Below, in pieces: positions 1 to 6,350 of a stretch of 14,326 bases of DNA (positions are counted from its first letter, which is position 1; every line of letters begins with the position of its first letter). The notes beneath the pieces are model-generated. The model saw only the letters and a list, made by a program, of their open reading frames with translations, was not told where the DNA came from and did no database searches. The stretch lies in the NCBI GenBank assembly GCA_017621295.1, contig JAGATI010000002.1, positions 1 to 14,326 of the forward strand, in the 5' to 3' direction. The DNA comes from Clostridia bacterium. GTDB lineage: Bacteria; Bacillota_A; Clostridia; TANB77; CAG-508. A program made the translations under genes and the position numbers.

Positions 1-33
1 AAAGGGCGAGAGACATGTCTACACTAATTTATG

Positions 34-357
34 TTATTCTAAATGTCTAAGTGCACATTTTGCACCAGAAAATATAGCATCATAGAACTTACGGTCGTTT
101 TCTAATTTGTCTATGTCATATCCCCAGTCTTCAAGAACATCAAGCATTTGATCAAGAAGATAGCTGTTGTTGTCATTGATAAGATCTTTTATGTCATCTA
201 TAAACTCTTTCTTAGCTGCTGAACCACGTTCTGCATCATATAAGTCACATAATGCATTGTTTACTTTTGCCTCAATATCATCAAAATCATTATCAGATAT
301 GCTTTCAGTTATATAACTGTTTAGTTTGGCATTCAAAAATTCATTAATATTCTTCAT
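34..357 (-). CDS. Small acidic protein of unknown function with a phage-type N-terminal leader
   Basis: I do not recognise this 107-residue protein. It begins MKNINEFLNAKL, a short amphipathic leader also seen, in variant form, at the starts of the proteins at 3642, 6701, 7239 and 11114. The rest is rich in Asp, Glu and Asn (for example around residues 20-30 and 55-85), is predicted mostly helical by eye, and has no Cys-His metal site, signal peptide or membrane segment. Its ATG overlaps the stop codon of the upstream amidase fragment in an ATGA arrangement (354-357), so the two are probably translationally coupled. No Shine-Dalgarno sequence is visible. The downstream end lies 33 nt from the window edge and no terminator is seen. 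The coding call is good; any function is unknown. Confidence 0.75.
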   Translation of the reverse strand: MKNINEFLNAKLNSYITESISDNDFDDIEAKVNNALCDLYDAERGSAAKKEFIDDIKDLINDNNSYLLDQMLDVLEDWGYDIDKLENDRKFYDAIFSGAKCALRHLE

Positions 358-596
358 TTTATTGTATCTATATAATTTATTATTCCATTTACATGTAAGT
401 CAACTAAAGTTTGCTTACCTTTATTTGTCAACATCCAGTCAACTTCTTCTCTATTGTCCTGAAATAAATTTTCTGTCAATACTGCCGGACAATTTGACTT
501 ATTGCATATATAGTAGTTAGCTGTCCAATATTTTTCTTTTGGTACATATCTATTTCCCTGCAATTTGTATTTTTCTGCTCTACAAATCATAGACAT
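354..596 (-). CDS. N-acetylmuramoyl-L-alanine amidase, C-terminal part (frameshifted)
   Basis: This 80-residue frame carries the C-terminal half of an Amidase_3-type N-acetylmuramoyl-L-alanine amidase, which cuts the amide bond between MurNAc and the stem peptide of peptidoglycan. It contains the block NKSNCPAVLTENLF (about residues 32-45), where Glu42 matches the second catalytic Glu of the family, preceded by a YWTANYYI segment. The first half is in another frame at 587-946 and overlaps by 10 nt. Together they make a normal-length enzyme of roughly 195 residues, so one gene has been split by a single-base-type shift near 585-596. The ATG at 594-596 is probably not a native start. A phage would use the intact enzyme for lysis or entry. 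The split could be a real mutation, a sequencing indel or, less likely, programmed frameshifting. Confidence 0.75.
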   Translation of the reverse strand: MSMICRAEKYKLQGNRYVPKEKYWTANYYICNKSNCPAVLTENLFQDNREEVDWMLTNKGKQTLVDLHVNGIINYIDTIK

Positions 597-946
597 TTAC
601 CAAGAACTTTTGACTTATTAGAAGCATTTGTACCTATCCAGTCAGACCATCCTGATGCAGTGTGCCACTTTCCATCTGAACCAGCAGCATTACAATGAAC
701 AGATATCAGTATGCAATTCTTTGTTCCATATTTCTTACAGTACTTATTTATTCTGTCAACTCTAATTCTAAGTGATATGTCTGTTTCTTCAGGTGTTACT
801 AATATTGCAGTATGTCCAAAACTGTTGAGTTTGTCATATATCATCTTTGTCAATTCTCTTGTATATGCATATTCTTTAAGTCTCTTATCTGGACTGCACT
901 TTCCTTTTGTGTTTACTCCATGTCCATTATCTAAAAGTATTACCAT
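587..946 (-). CDS. N-acetylmuramoyl-L-alanine amidase, N-terminal part (frameshifted)
   Basis: This 119-residue frame starts MVILLDNGHG and carries the zinc-binding half of an Amidase_3 enzyme: His9 in the DNGHG motif, Glu25 in the LKEYAYTRE segment, and His84 in SVHCNA, the usual three zinc ligands. The catalytic Glu near the C terminus is missing because the frame stops at 587-589, just after KVLGKCL; it is found in the overlapping frame 354-596. The family is normally about 180-220 residues, so this is the 5' part of one gene. There is no signal peptide, as expected for a phage enzyme that relies on a holin or is carried in the virion. The gene diverges from the unit at 1013, and the 66-bp gap holds a forward promoter; a reverse promoter is plausible but less clear. 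Confidence 0.8.
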   Translation of the reverse strand: MVILLDNGHGVNTKGKCSPDKRLKEYAYTRELTKMIYDKLNSFGHTAILVTPEETDISLRIRVDRINKYCKKYGTKNCILISVHCNAAGSDGKWHTASGWSDWIGTNASNKSKVLGKCL

Positions 947-954
947 AATACATG

Positions 955-985
955 TTGAAATTTATATTTTGACTAACTATATATA
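955..985 (+). promoter_or_regulatory. Predicted promoter, TTGAAATT-N15-TATATATA
   Basis: TTGAAATT at 955-962 is followed after 15 nt by TATATATA at 978-985. The same pair with exactly the same spacing precedes several other units in this window. It resembles the Bacteroides -33 TTTG / -7 TAnnTTTG promoter. A start near 989 would give a leader of about 24 nt for the gene at 1013. Confidence 0.65.
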
Positions 986-1012
986 ATTATAATTTAAATT
1001 TTGAAATGTGTT

Positions 1013-1588
1013 ATGAGTACAAGAGCATCAGTGATAGTAAGAAAAAATGATGATGTAAAATATTTTTATCGTCATAGTGATGGACATACATATTTTCTTG
1101 GTGAAGAATTAGATGATATGTTTGTTAAGGAGCCAAGAAAGCCAGTTACATTTGATTCTGCATGTAATATGTTGTATGATGAATTAGAGCCTACTGACAG
1201 CATTCATGGTGATGAAAATTATGCATATGTAATTGATGTAGTAGAAAAGAATATCAAATGCTATGAGCTTCCATTGTCTAAAGAATATCATAGAGTAGAT
1301 GAGATTGATGTTGAGCCAGAATATGTGCATTCATTTGCAAATACGAATTTATTAAATAATCTCAAAGATAGAATGAAGAAAGAAATTGTTGCATTCAAAT
1401 ATACTAAATCAAATGGAGAAATTCGGCAGGCTGTAGGTACATTGAATTCTGAGTTAGATGAAGATTTAGCAAAGTATGAGTTAAAGGGCATAAATAAGAA
1501 TAATGACATCTCTACAGTATATTGGGATGTAAACAAAAAAGCATGGCGTACATTTAAAAATGAAAATTTGATTGAAATTTATGAATGA
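1013..1588 (+). CDS. Protein of unknown function (MSTRASVIV family type)
   Basis: The 191-residue product begins MSTRASVIVRKNDDVKYFYRH. Openings of the form M-S-T-R-x-x-I-x-V followed by a YxHxDG-like stretch (YFYRHSDGH, residues 17-25) are common in uncharacterised phage proteins, but I know no function for them. The middle contains DSIHGDENYAYVIDV, and the C terminus is Lys/Asn-rich and ends KAWRTFKNENLIEIYE. No membrane segment or signal peptide is seen. I chose the ATG at 1013 over an in-frame TTG at 1001, because the predicted transcription start near 989 leaves a normal leader and MSTR is the recurring family start. The gene sits alone behind its own promoter. The next promoter overlaps its last codons, so it probably forms a separate unit from the TROVE gene. 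Confidence 0.8.
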   Translation: MSTRASVIVRKNDDVKYFYRHSDGHTYFLGEELDDMFVKEPRKPVTFDSACNMLYDELEPTDSIHGDENYAYVIDVVEKNIKCYELPLSKEYHRVDEIDVEPEYVHSFANTNLLNNLKDRMKKEIVAFKYTKSNGEIRQAVGTLNSELDEDLAKYELKGINKNNDISTVYWDVNKKAWRTFKNENLIEIYE

Positions 1589-1602
1589 CATAACTATATT
1601 TT
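1572..1602 (+). promoter_or_regulatory. Predicted promoter for the TROVE-infA unit
   Basis: TTGAAATT at 1572-1579, 15 nt, then TATATTTT at 1595-1602. The upstream element lies inside the last codons of the preceding gene. A start near 1606 would leave a leader of about 53 nt before the ATG at 1659. It matches the window's recurrent motif in sequence and spacing. Confidence 0.7.
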
Positions 1603-1658
1603 AATCATAAACATAAAGTTCTTTTTAAAATATAAAACAATTTAAAATAGTCAAAACA

Positions 1659-3365
1659 ATGAAAATGAAAGATCGTAATGCCTTACTTAAGGCAACACTT
1701 GGTGGACTTGCAACACCAGAGAGACTTGAAGAAGTAGCAAACATTCCAATAGAAGATACTGTAAATCGTTGTGGTAATGCAGCATATACTATTGAAGATG
1801 AGCTTAAGTTGCTTGGAATGCTCAATACTAATAAGATAACAAGTCAAGCATACCGTACCGAAGATGAGGTAGTTGAGGAGTTAGGTAAGCTGGTAGAATC
1901 TGTCGGTATGAAAGATCCATATTTGCTTGCACAAATGATTGTATATTCTAGATGTATGGGAGAGGGACTTCGTTCCATTAATCATCTTGCTGCTACAATT
2001 GCTGCACCTTTCATATCAGGTAAGCCTTGGGCTAAAGCATTCTATGGAGCATTCAATAAGAAGGCTAAGCAAGGTGGAACTATATTCCGGCTTGATGATA
2101 TGAGAGAAATCAAGGATGCTTGGGCAGCTCTAAATACTGACAATGCTGGTCATATGACATCATTACCAAATGCAATGAAAAAGGGATTTGCATCAGTAAT
2201 TGAAAATGCAGATGGTAACTTACTTGCTAAATATAAGGATGTTGTCATAGATATTGCAAATCTTTCTCATCCATCAGTAAAGAAGGCTAAGGCTGAAATT
2301 GAGATTGATGGAAAGAAGATGAAGGTTATGGATGCAATTGTCAAAGGACACACTATAATTGCAGATACTCATGAATCTGCAAATTCAGAAGCAGGACAAC
2401 TTGTAGCTGAAGCTGTAAAGACAGGAAAGCTTGACAAAGTAGAAGCTGAGAAAGTGTTAGCAGATGCTAAGAATGCTAATTGGAAGGAGTTGCTTAAAGA
2501 GAATAAGCTTGGTGTTCTTGCAGCATTACGCAATATTCGTAATATTATGAATGTTGCTGATGATGAAGTAATAGATATGTGGTGTAAGTTGATTGACAAT
2601 AAGGAGAATCTTCGTAGATCACTTATATTACCAATCAATCTTGACTTACCTTATACAATCATGGATTATGAATTTCCACATTCTCCATATAAAGCCAAGG
2701 TTCAGAAAGCATTACTTAGTGGATATGAGAAATCATTGCCTAATCTTGCAACTGCAATGCCAGGAAAGACATGCATTATGGTAGATTGTTCAGGTTCTAT
2801 GGGTTGGACAGAATGTTCAATTGATGGACATCGAGCAAATACATTTTGGAATTCAAATTTATCAAACTATAAATCAACTTGTTCATATAAGGCAGGTCTT
2901 ATAGCTGCAACATTTGCTAAGGCTACAGGTGCAGATGTAATCAAATTTGGTACAATGGCACAAAAGTTTGCATATGATGCTAATAAGAATGTATTTGACT
3001 TGGCAAAGGATTTTGGTACAAGTGAATATGGTGGTACTTCACCAGAGACAGCATATAGACTAATCACCAACAATCATGTCAAGTATGATAGAATAATCTT
3101 CATATCTGATAATGAGAACAATGGTGAACTTGCAAGCCATGCTTATAAGAACTATGTGTCAAAGGTATGTTCTCCTTATGTATATGGAATTGATCTTGCT
3201 TGCTACGGTACAACACCAATAAAGAATGATGGAAAGGTAAGTTATTACTATGGCTATGGTGCAGAAATGTACAATGACATAACTAAAAATGAGTTCAATC
3301 CAATGTCACATATTGATAAAGTACGTAAGGTTGTAATTGATCCTAACTATAATCCAAATAAGTAG
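1659..3365 (+). CDS. Ro60-like TROVE domain protein with C-terminal vWA domain
   Basis: The 568-residue protein has the architecture of Ro60/Rsr, the ring-shaped RNA-binding protein that holds Y RNAs and misfolded or processed RNAs. Residues of roughly 15-360 form an all-helical, HEAT-like TROVE region (for example LLAQMIVYSRCMGEGLRSI and GVLAALRNIRNIM). The rest is a von Willebrand A domain with an intact MIDAS: Asp376-x-Ser378-x-Ser380 in VDCSGSMGW, Thr460 in GGTSPETAYRL, and Asp484 in FISDNENN. Length is close to bacterial and vertebrate Ro60 proteins (about 530-540), with a modest extension. It is followed after 3 nt by infA, so the two are co-transcribed and probably translationally coupled. 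In bacteria, Ro partners with Y RNAs and with the PNPase exoribonuclease; I infer an RNA chaperone or RNA-quality role during infection. Several structured RNA candidates lie in the tRNA arrays downstream. Confidence 0.9.
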   Translation: MKMKDRNALLKATLGGLATPERLEEVANIPIEDTVNRCGNAAYTIEDELKLLGMLNTNKITSQAYRTEDEVVEELGKLVESVGMKDPYLLAQMIVYSRCMGEGLRSINHLAATIAAPFISGKPWAKAFYGAFNKKAKQGGTIFRLDDMREIKDAWAALNTDNAGHMTSLPNAMKKGFASVIENADGNLLAKYKDVVIDIANLSHPSVKKAKAEIEIDGKKMKVMDAIVKGHTIIADTHESANSEAGQLVAEAVKTGKLDKVEAEKVLADAKNANWKELLKENKLGVLAALRNIRNIMNVADDEVIDMWCKLIDNKENLRRSLILPINLDLPYTIMDYEFPHSPYKAKVQKALLSGYEKSLPNLATAMPGKTCIMVDCSGSMGWTECSIDGHRANTFWNSNLSNYKSTCSYKAGLIAATFAKATGADVIKFGTMAQKFAYDANKNVFDLAKDFGTSEYGGTSPETAYRLITNNHVKYDRIIFISDNENNGELASHAYKNYVSKVCSPYVYGIDLACYGTTPIKNDGKVSYYYGYGAEMYNDITKNEFNPMSHIDKVRKVVIDPNYNPNK

Positions 3366-3368
3366 AAT

Positions 3369-3587
3369 ATGTCTAAGAAAGATATAGTAGAAACAAATGG
3401 TACAGTAACAGAGGCTCTTCCAAATACCATGTTTAAGGTAGAGCTTGAAAATGGAATGGAAATTCTGTGTACACTTGCAGGTAAGCTAAGGATGTACTAT
3501 ATAAAGATTATGGTTGGTGACAAAGTAAAAGTTGAAATGTCTGTATATGATATGACAAAGGGCAGAATATCATACAGATATAAATAG
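3369..3587 (+). CDS. infA: Translation initiation factor IF-1
   Basis: The 72-residue product aligns end to end with bacterial IF-1, which is also about 72 residues. It has the family start ([19 protein letters not shown]), the conserved [10 protein letters not shown] strand pair, and the C-terminal block [25 protein letters not shown]-1 is a single OB-fold protein that binds the ribosomal A site of the 30S subunit and, with IF-2 and IF-3, controls selection of initiator tRNA. The basic and aromatic residues of the OB fold are retained, so the protein looks functional. It is the second gene of the TROVE unit and is closed by a hairpin terminator 16 nt downstream. IF-1 is a rare cargo; such translation factors have been described in huge phages. 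Finding an initiator tRNA gene in the same window strengthens the idea that the phage adjusts initiation. Confidence 0.95.
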   Translation: MSKKDIVETNGTVTEALPNTMFKVELENGMEILCTLAGKLRMYYIKIMVGDKVKVEMSVYDMTKGRISYRYK

Positions 3588-3602
3588 TTAGACATGTTAG
3601 TA

Positions 3603-3632
3603 GGGTGGAATATATATTCCACCCCTTTATAT
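3603..3632 (+). terminator. Hairpin terminator after infA
   Basis: GGGTGGAA (3603-3610) and TTCCACCC (3617-3624) form a perfect 8-bp stem around a TATATA loop, followed by a T-rich tail. It lies 16 nt after infA. The next gene starts at 3642 with no recognisable promoter of its own, so some read-through, or attenuation, is possible. Confidence 0.7.
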
Positions 3633-3641
3633 TTTATATAT

Positions 3642-4010
3642 ATGAAGCACATATCAGAATTTCTAGTAAACAGTAGGATAAATAAGAAGATTGATCAAAA
3701 TACTGTATATAAATATCATCCTAAGACAAAAGATGAATTAGTATTTGCAATTTTAGATCATTTTGACAATGACATATATGACTTAAATGACATTGATGTA
3801 TCTAAAATTGCAAATATGAGTAATTTATTTGCTAGAGATGTTCTTTTCCAATATATAGATAAAGATTTTGATGTAAGCAATTGGGATGTAAGTAATGTAA
3901 CATATATGACAAATATGTTTTATGGTTGGACTGAGTTTACTGGTAAAGGATTGAAGAATTGGAATGTGTCAAATGTTGAAGATATGACACAAATTTTCAA
4001 GAGGATATAG
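3642..4010 (+). CDS. DUF285 (BspA-like) repeat protein, N-terminal part (frameshifted)
   Basis: This 122-residue frame starts MKHISEFLVNSRINKK. Residues 1-60 form a head region with YKYHPKTKDEL and YDLNDIDVS, shared with the proteins at 4601 and at 13742 (minus). After it come BspA-like DUF285 repeats of about 24-26 residues built on NWDVSNVTxMxxMF. The frame stops at 4008-4010 in mid-repeat (VEDMTQIFKRI), and the repeats resume in the -1 frame. I chose the ATG at 3642, because an upstream in-frame ATG at 3594 would run through the terminator hairpin. DUF285 repeats form leucine-rich-repeat-like surfaces and in Bacteroidetes occur on adhesins; the phage role is unknown. Relative to a full repeat, about 8 residues appear to be missing at the joint, which suggests an out-of-frame deletion between repeats. 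Confidence 0.8.
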   Translation: MKHISEFLVNSRINKKIDQNTVYKYHPKTKDELVFAILDHFDNDIYDLNDIDVSKIANMSNLFARDVLFQYIDKDFDVSNWDVSNVTYMTNMFYGWTEFTGKGLKNWNVSNVEDMTQIFKRI

Positions 4011-4021
4011 GAAATTGGGAT

Positions 4022-4531
4022 ATGCATAATGTCAGAAGTGCATATAAGATGTTTTGTGGTTGTAAGAACTTTGATTACAATTTGTCAAAATGGAACATAA
4101 ACAATTTAAGAACAATTTCATATATGTTTAATAAATGTTCAAAATTCAAAGGAAGAGGATTGAAGAACTGGAATGTAAGCAATGTTGAATTTATGGACAA
4201 TTTATTTAATGGATGCATATTATTCAATGAAGACATAAGAAATTGGAATGTAAGCAATGTTGTTGATATGCAATATATGTTCTATGGATGTAAGAACTTT
4301 AATCAAAACATAGGTGGTTGGAATGTAAGCAATGTAACAAACATGTCATATATGTTTAAAGATTGCATTAAGTTCAATCAAGACTTAAATGACTGGAATG
4401 TAAATAAATGTAGATCATTTGAAAATATGTTTGATACATGTATCAATCTTGAAAAAAAGTTCAACAAATGGAACATATATCATACTGCACCAATAACAGA
4501 TATGTATTCAAATTGTCCAAAAATTGCATAA
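4022..4531 (+). CDS. DUF285 (BspA-like) repeat protein, C-terminal part (frameshifted)
   Basis: This 169-residue frame continues the repeats begun at 3642. At least five DUF285 units can be counted, each of the form WNVSNVxxMxxMFxxCxxFNxDIxx; the clearest is NWNVSNVVDMQYMFYGCK. The open frame begins before the ATG, where codons upstream of 4022 read NFQEDIGNWD, a normal repeat segment. The ATG is therefore probably not the original start and this is the second part of the 3642 gene. It ends ITDMYSNCPKIA, similar in design to the ends of its paralogues, so the 3' end is intact. The DNA repeats are near-identical (AATTGGAATGTAAGTAATGT-type segments), which favours recombination between units. 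The fragment may be translated, but I would treat the whole as one disrupted gene. Confidence 0.75.
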   Translation: MHNVRSAYKMFCGCKNFDYNLSKWNINNLRTISYMFNKCSKFKGRGLKNWNVSNVEFMDNLFNGCILFNEDIRNWNVSNVVDMQYMFYGCKNFNQNIGGWNVSNVTNMSYMFKDCIKFNQDLNDWNVNKCRSFENMFDTCINLEKKFNKWNIYHTAPITDMYSNCPKIA

Positions 4532-4535
4532 TTTA

Positions 4536-4566
4536 TTGAATATTTCAATATATGCAACTATATTTG
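4536..4566 (+). promoter_or_regulatory. Predicted promoter with consensus TATATTTG
   Basis: TTGAATAT at 4536-4543, 15 nt, then TATATTTG at 4559-4566, which is an exact TAnnTTTG. It gives a predicted start near 4570, 31 nt before the ATG at 4601. It is the best match in the window to the Bacteroides -7 consensus. Confidence 0.7.
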
Positions 4567-4600
4567 TAAATGAGTTTAACAATTTAAATATATATGATAT

Positions 4601-5308
4601 ATGGCATTTCTAATAAATAGTAGGATAAATAATCCGATATCAGTAAACAGGATTCACATATATCATCCTGTACATCCAACTGAATTGTCAAATATTATTG
4701 AAGATCTCATAAACAAAGGAATTGTTGACTTAAATTGTATTGATACATCTAATATGATATCCATGTATGGTGCATTTAGTAATATTGACATACCTAAAGA
4801 AATGCAAGAAAGACTTGATGTATCTGAATGGAATGTAAGTAATGTAGAAGATATGTCAAAGGCATTTGAAAATCTAGAATATTTCAATGGAGATCTTAGT
4901 AATTGGGATGTCAGTAATGTAAGATATATGACATACACATTCAGTTATTGTAAGAGCTTTGAAGGTAAAGGATTAGAAAATTGGAACATAACTGACAAAC
5001 TACAAATATTAGATTCAACATTCAATAATTGTTATAAGTTTAATGCAGATATAAGCAATTGGGATGTACATAATGTAAGTGTATTTAAAGAAACATTCTT
5101 AAAATGTATAGAGTTCAATCAACCAATTGGTAAATGGAATATAGAAAATGGTGTCAATCTTACAAGAATGATGCAATATTGTTCTATCTTCAATCAGGAT
5201 TTGACGAATTGGAGATTAAATTTAAATGTAATTAGAAATAGAATGTTTACAGGATGTAATTCCATGGAAAAGATAAACTATCCTGCATGGTATATAAATA
5301 ATTTATGA
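4601..5308 (+). CDS. DUF285 (BspA-like) repeat protein
   Basis: The 235-residue product is an intact paralogue of the gene at 3642. It begins MAFLINSRINNPISV, with the shared head (IYHPVHPTEL, VDLNCIDTSNM, about residues 24-50). Then come DUF285 repeats from about residue 72: SEWNVSNVEDMSKAF, NWDVSNVRYMTYTF, NWNITDKLQIL, NWDVHNVSVFKETF, KWNIENGVNLTRMM and NWRLNLNVIRNRMF. It ends INYPAWYINNL, comparable to KPKWY at the end of the minus-strand copy. No signal peptide or anchor is visible, so export by the usual route is not indicated. Compared with its neighbour, the leader is shortened by about 6 residues. It has its own promoter. DUF285 repeats in Bacteroidetes are linked to adhesion; here a virion, decoy or host-interaction role is only a guess. 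Confidence 0.88.
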   Translation: MAFLINSRINNPISVNRIHIYHPVHPTELSNIIEDLINKGIVDLNCIDTSNMISMYGAFSNIDIPKEMQERLDVSEWNVSNVEDMSKAFENLEYFNGDLSNWDVSNVRYMTYTFSYCKSFEGKGLENWNITDKLQILDSTFNNCYKFNADISNWDVHNVSVFKETFLKCIEFNQPIGKWNIENGVNLTRMMQYCSIFNQDLTNWRLNLNVIRNRMFTGCNSMEKINYPAWYINNL

Positions 5309-5325
5309 AATATATTATCCATTTG

Positions 5326-5356
5326 TAGAAATTTTGTTTATTATTAACTATATTAA
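5326..5356 (+). promoter_or_regulatory. Predicted promoter upstream of a tiny ORF
   Basis: TAGAAATT at 5326-5333 (one mismatch to TTGAAATT), 15 nt, then TATATTAA at 5349-5356. Spacing is the same as at the other sites. A start near 5360 would lie 11 nt before the ATG at 5371. Confidence 0.5.
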
Positions 5357-5370
5357 AATATATAAATAAA

Positions 5371-5487
5371 ATGACATTCGTAAATATGACAAATAATAGT
5401 ATGAACATTTTAGGTTGTATGTTAAGTCCAATGAGTATTCTTGGTCTCGGACATCATTTGCCTCATAGTTTACGACATGTTTTGTAA
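5371..5487 (+). CDS. Possible 38-residue small protein
   Basis: A short frame, MTFVNMTNNSMNILGC at its start and HHLPHSLRHVL at its end, lies between a predicted promoter (5326-5356) and a strong terminator (5532-5579), so it is the only coding content of its own transcription unit. The middle (ILGCMLSPMSILGLG) is hydrophobic and could form a short membrane segment; the tail is His/Arg-rich. Codons such as CTC, GGA and CGA are less AT-biased than in neighbouring genes. I do not recognise it. The alternative is that the transcript is a small regulatory RNA and the frame is accidental. Confidence 0.4.
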   Translation: MTFVNMTNNSMNILGCMLSPMSILGLGHHLPHSLRHVL

Positions 5488-5531
5488 CGTCCTCCACATT
5501 CAAACATTAAGATACATTCAAGTATTTTGGT

Positions 5532-5579
5532 AAGAAGATTTTACAAAACATAAATTTTGTAAAATCTTCTTTCTTTTTG
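5532..5579 (+). terminator. Strong intrinsic terminator before tRNA array 1
   Basis: A perfect 17-bp inverted repeat (5532-5548 with 5555-5571) around a 6-nt loop, followed by a T-rich run to 5579. It separates the protein-coding region on the left from the tRNA array. The AT-rich symmetric hairpin could act in either direction. Confidence 0.85.
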
Positions 5580-5610
5580 TTGAAATTTTAGAAGATAGTT
5601 ACTATATTTT
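5580..5610 (+). promoter_or_regulatory. Predicted promoter of tRNA array 1
   Basis: TTGAAATT at 5580-5587, 15 nt, then TATATTTT at 5603-5610, directly after the terminator. The initial transcribed region would be the palindromic repeat that follows. Near-identical promoters stand before array 2 at 8888 and 9027. Confidence 0.7.
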
Positions 5611-5651
5611 ATTTGTTAATCAAATAAAAAACTTCGATGTTAAATCGATAT
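5603..5651 (+). repeat. 49-bp AT-rich palindromic repeat, copy 1
   Basis: This segment is identical to 9097-9145. It contains two inverted repeats: ATTTTATTTG with CAAATAAAA around TTAAT, and TCGAT with ATCGA around GTTAA. It overlaps the -7 element and predicted start of the array promoter, so it may be an operator or a leader RNA structure. Confidence 0.8.
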
Positions 5652-5665
5652 ATTTTATTTGATTG

Positions 5666-5701
5666 GTTCTTTGAAATATTGATACAACAATTATATATAA
5701 G
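5666..5701 (+). promoter_or_regulatory. boxA-like / second promoter element before tRNA-Ile
   Basis: The 21 bp at 5666-5686 (starting GTTCTTTGAAATATTG) are identical to 9232-9252. TTCTTTGAAA-type sequences resemble boxA antitermination sites of rRNA and tRNA leaders. The same segment also reads as a promoter: TTGAAATA (5671-5678), 15 nt, TATATAAG (5694-5701), which would place the start at about 5705, the first base of tRNA-Ile. Both readings are inference. Confidence 0.5.
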
Positions 5702-5704
5702 TAA

Positions 5705-5779
5705 GAGGGTATAACTCAGTTGGTTTAGAGTAACACGCTGATACCGTGTAAGTCATAGGTTCAAGTCCTATTACCCTCA
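5705..5779 (+). tRNA. tRNA-Ile(GAT)
   Basis: Acceptor GAGGGTA pairs with TACCCTC; anticodon stem ACACG/CGTGT with loop CTGATAC; anticodon GAT at 5740-5742. The T arm is normal. No CCA is encoded. First gene of array 1. Confidence 0.93.
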
Positions 5780-5815
5780 CAATGTATATGATAGTAGTCA
5801 AATGGAGAGTTGCAT

Positions 5816-5889
5816 CGGTTTTTAGCTCATTAGGTTAGAGCATATGTTTAGTAAACGTACGGTAGTTGGTTCGAATCCAGCAAAATCAA
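5816..5889 (+). tRNA. tRNA-Thr-like, anticodon AGT (atypical)
   Basis: D stem GCTC/GAGC, anticodon stem TATGT/ACGTA with loop TTAGTAA, and T stem GTTGG/CCAGC give a full cloverleaf. The acceptor CGGTTTT/AAAATCA has a C1-A72 mismatch and one G-T. Anticodon AGT (5850-5852) would need A34 and is very unusual in bacteria, so this may be degenerate or a tRNA-like RNA. A normal tRNA-Thr(TGT) lies at 12079. Confidence 0.7.
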
Positions 5890-5933
5890 TTTTGTATTGC
5901 TCTTTATTGATGTTCTCTATCATATATAATATA

Positions 5934-6008
5934 CGGGGGTGTGGTGTAATGGGTAGCACACAAATTTTGGGAATTTGAAGAGTTGTTCGAATCAAACACT
6001 CCCGACCA
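5934..6008 (+). tRNA. tRNA-Pro(TGG), CCA encoded
   Basis: Acceptor CGGGGGT/ACTCCCG with C1-G72 and A73 as in Pro tRNAs; anticodon stem CAAAT/ATTTG, loop TTTGGGA, anticodon TGG at 5968-5970. It is the only tRNA here with a genomically encoded CCA (6006-6008). The T stem has a one-base irregularity, and the acceptor/T-stem division could be 8+4 instead of 7+5. Confidence 0.88.
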
Positions 6009-6089
6009 TTAAGTAAAAGGTTCAAATTTTTATTTTTAAATAAACATAATATTTATGTTAAATAAAGATAAAATTGAATATCTATATAT

Positions 6090-6174
6090 ACCTCTATGGT
6101 GAAACTGGTAGCCGCACTTGATTCAAAATCAAGCTCTCGAAAGGGAATTGTCAGTTCGAATCTGACTAGAGGTA
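6090..6174 (+). tRNA. tRNA-Leu(CAA)
   Basis: Acceptor ACCTCTA/TAGAGGT, A73; anticodon stem CTTGA/TCAAG with loop TTCAAAA; anticodon CAA at 6124-6126. A long variable arm of class II type (around 6134-6148) is present. Confidence 0.95.
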
Positions 6175-6189
6175 CATTTTATATTATTT

Positions 6190-6260
6190 GCAGTATTAGT
6201 TCAATGGTAGAATGTCAGTCTTCCAAACTGAATATGTCGGTTCGATTCCGGTATACTGCT
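6190..6260 (+). tRNA. tRNA-Gly(TCC)
   Basis: Acceptor GCAGTAT/ATACTGC, discriminator T73 as in bacterial Gly tRNAs; anticodon stem TCAGT/ACTGA, loop CTTCCAA, anticodon TCC at 6222-6224. Confidence 0.95.
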
Positions 6261-6267
6261 CTATAAT

Positions 6268-6345
6268 GCGGTTGTGGTGTAGTTGGAGGTGCATGCTGCC
6301 TTGCCAAGGCAGAGGCTTACGTCAGTTCGATTCTGATCAGCCGCT
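6268..6345 (+). tRNA. tRNA-Gly(GCC)
   Basis: Acceptor GCGGTTG/CAGCCGC, discriminator T73; anticodon stem CTGCC/GGCAG, loop TTGCCAA, anticodon GCC at 6303-6305. Seven nt after tRNA-Gly(TCC). Confidence 0.94.
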
Positions 6346-6350
6346 CAATG

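Noticed and set aside
711..986. Plus-strand ORF opposite the amidase
   Set aside because: Antisense to conserved amidase motifs; hydrophobic composition is what reverse reading of AT-rich coding DNA gives.
2369..3073. Minus-strand and alternative-frame ORFs across the TROVE gene
   Set aside because: They are shadows of a conserved, full-length gene and encode low-complexity Ser/Leu-rich translations without any family pattern.
3360..3590. Alternative genetic code with TAG read as Gln, as in some Bacteroidales phages
   Set aside because: The TROVE and IF-1 genes end in TAG exactly at their family C termini and no suppressor tRNA (CTA anticodon) is present.
3594..3641. Upstream ATG for the first DUF285 gene
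   Set aside because: It would translate the infA terminator hairpin and bury the shared leader MKHISEFL.
5822..6025. Minus-strand ORF over tRNA-Thr-like and tRNA-Pro
   Set aside because: Overlaps tRNAs and contains the FEPTTVRL-type antisense tRNA translation, a common false gene.
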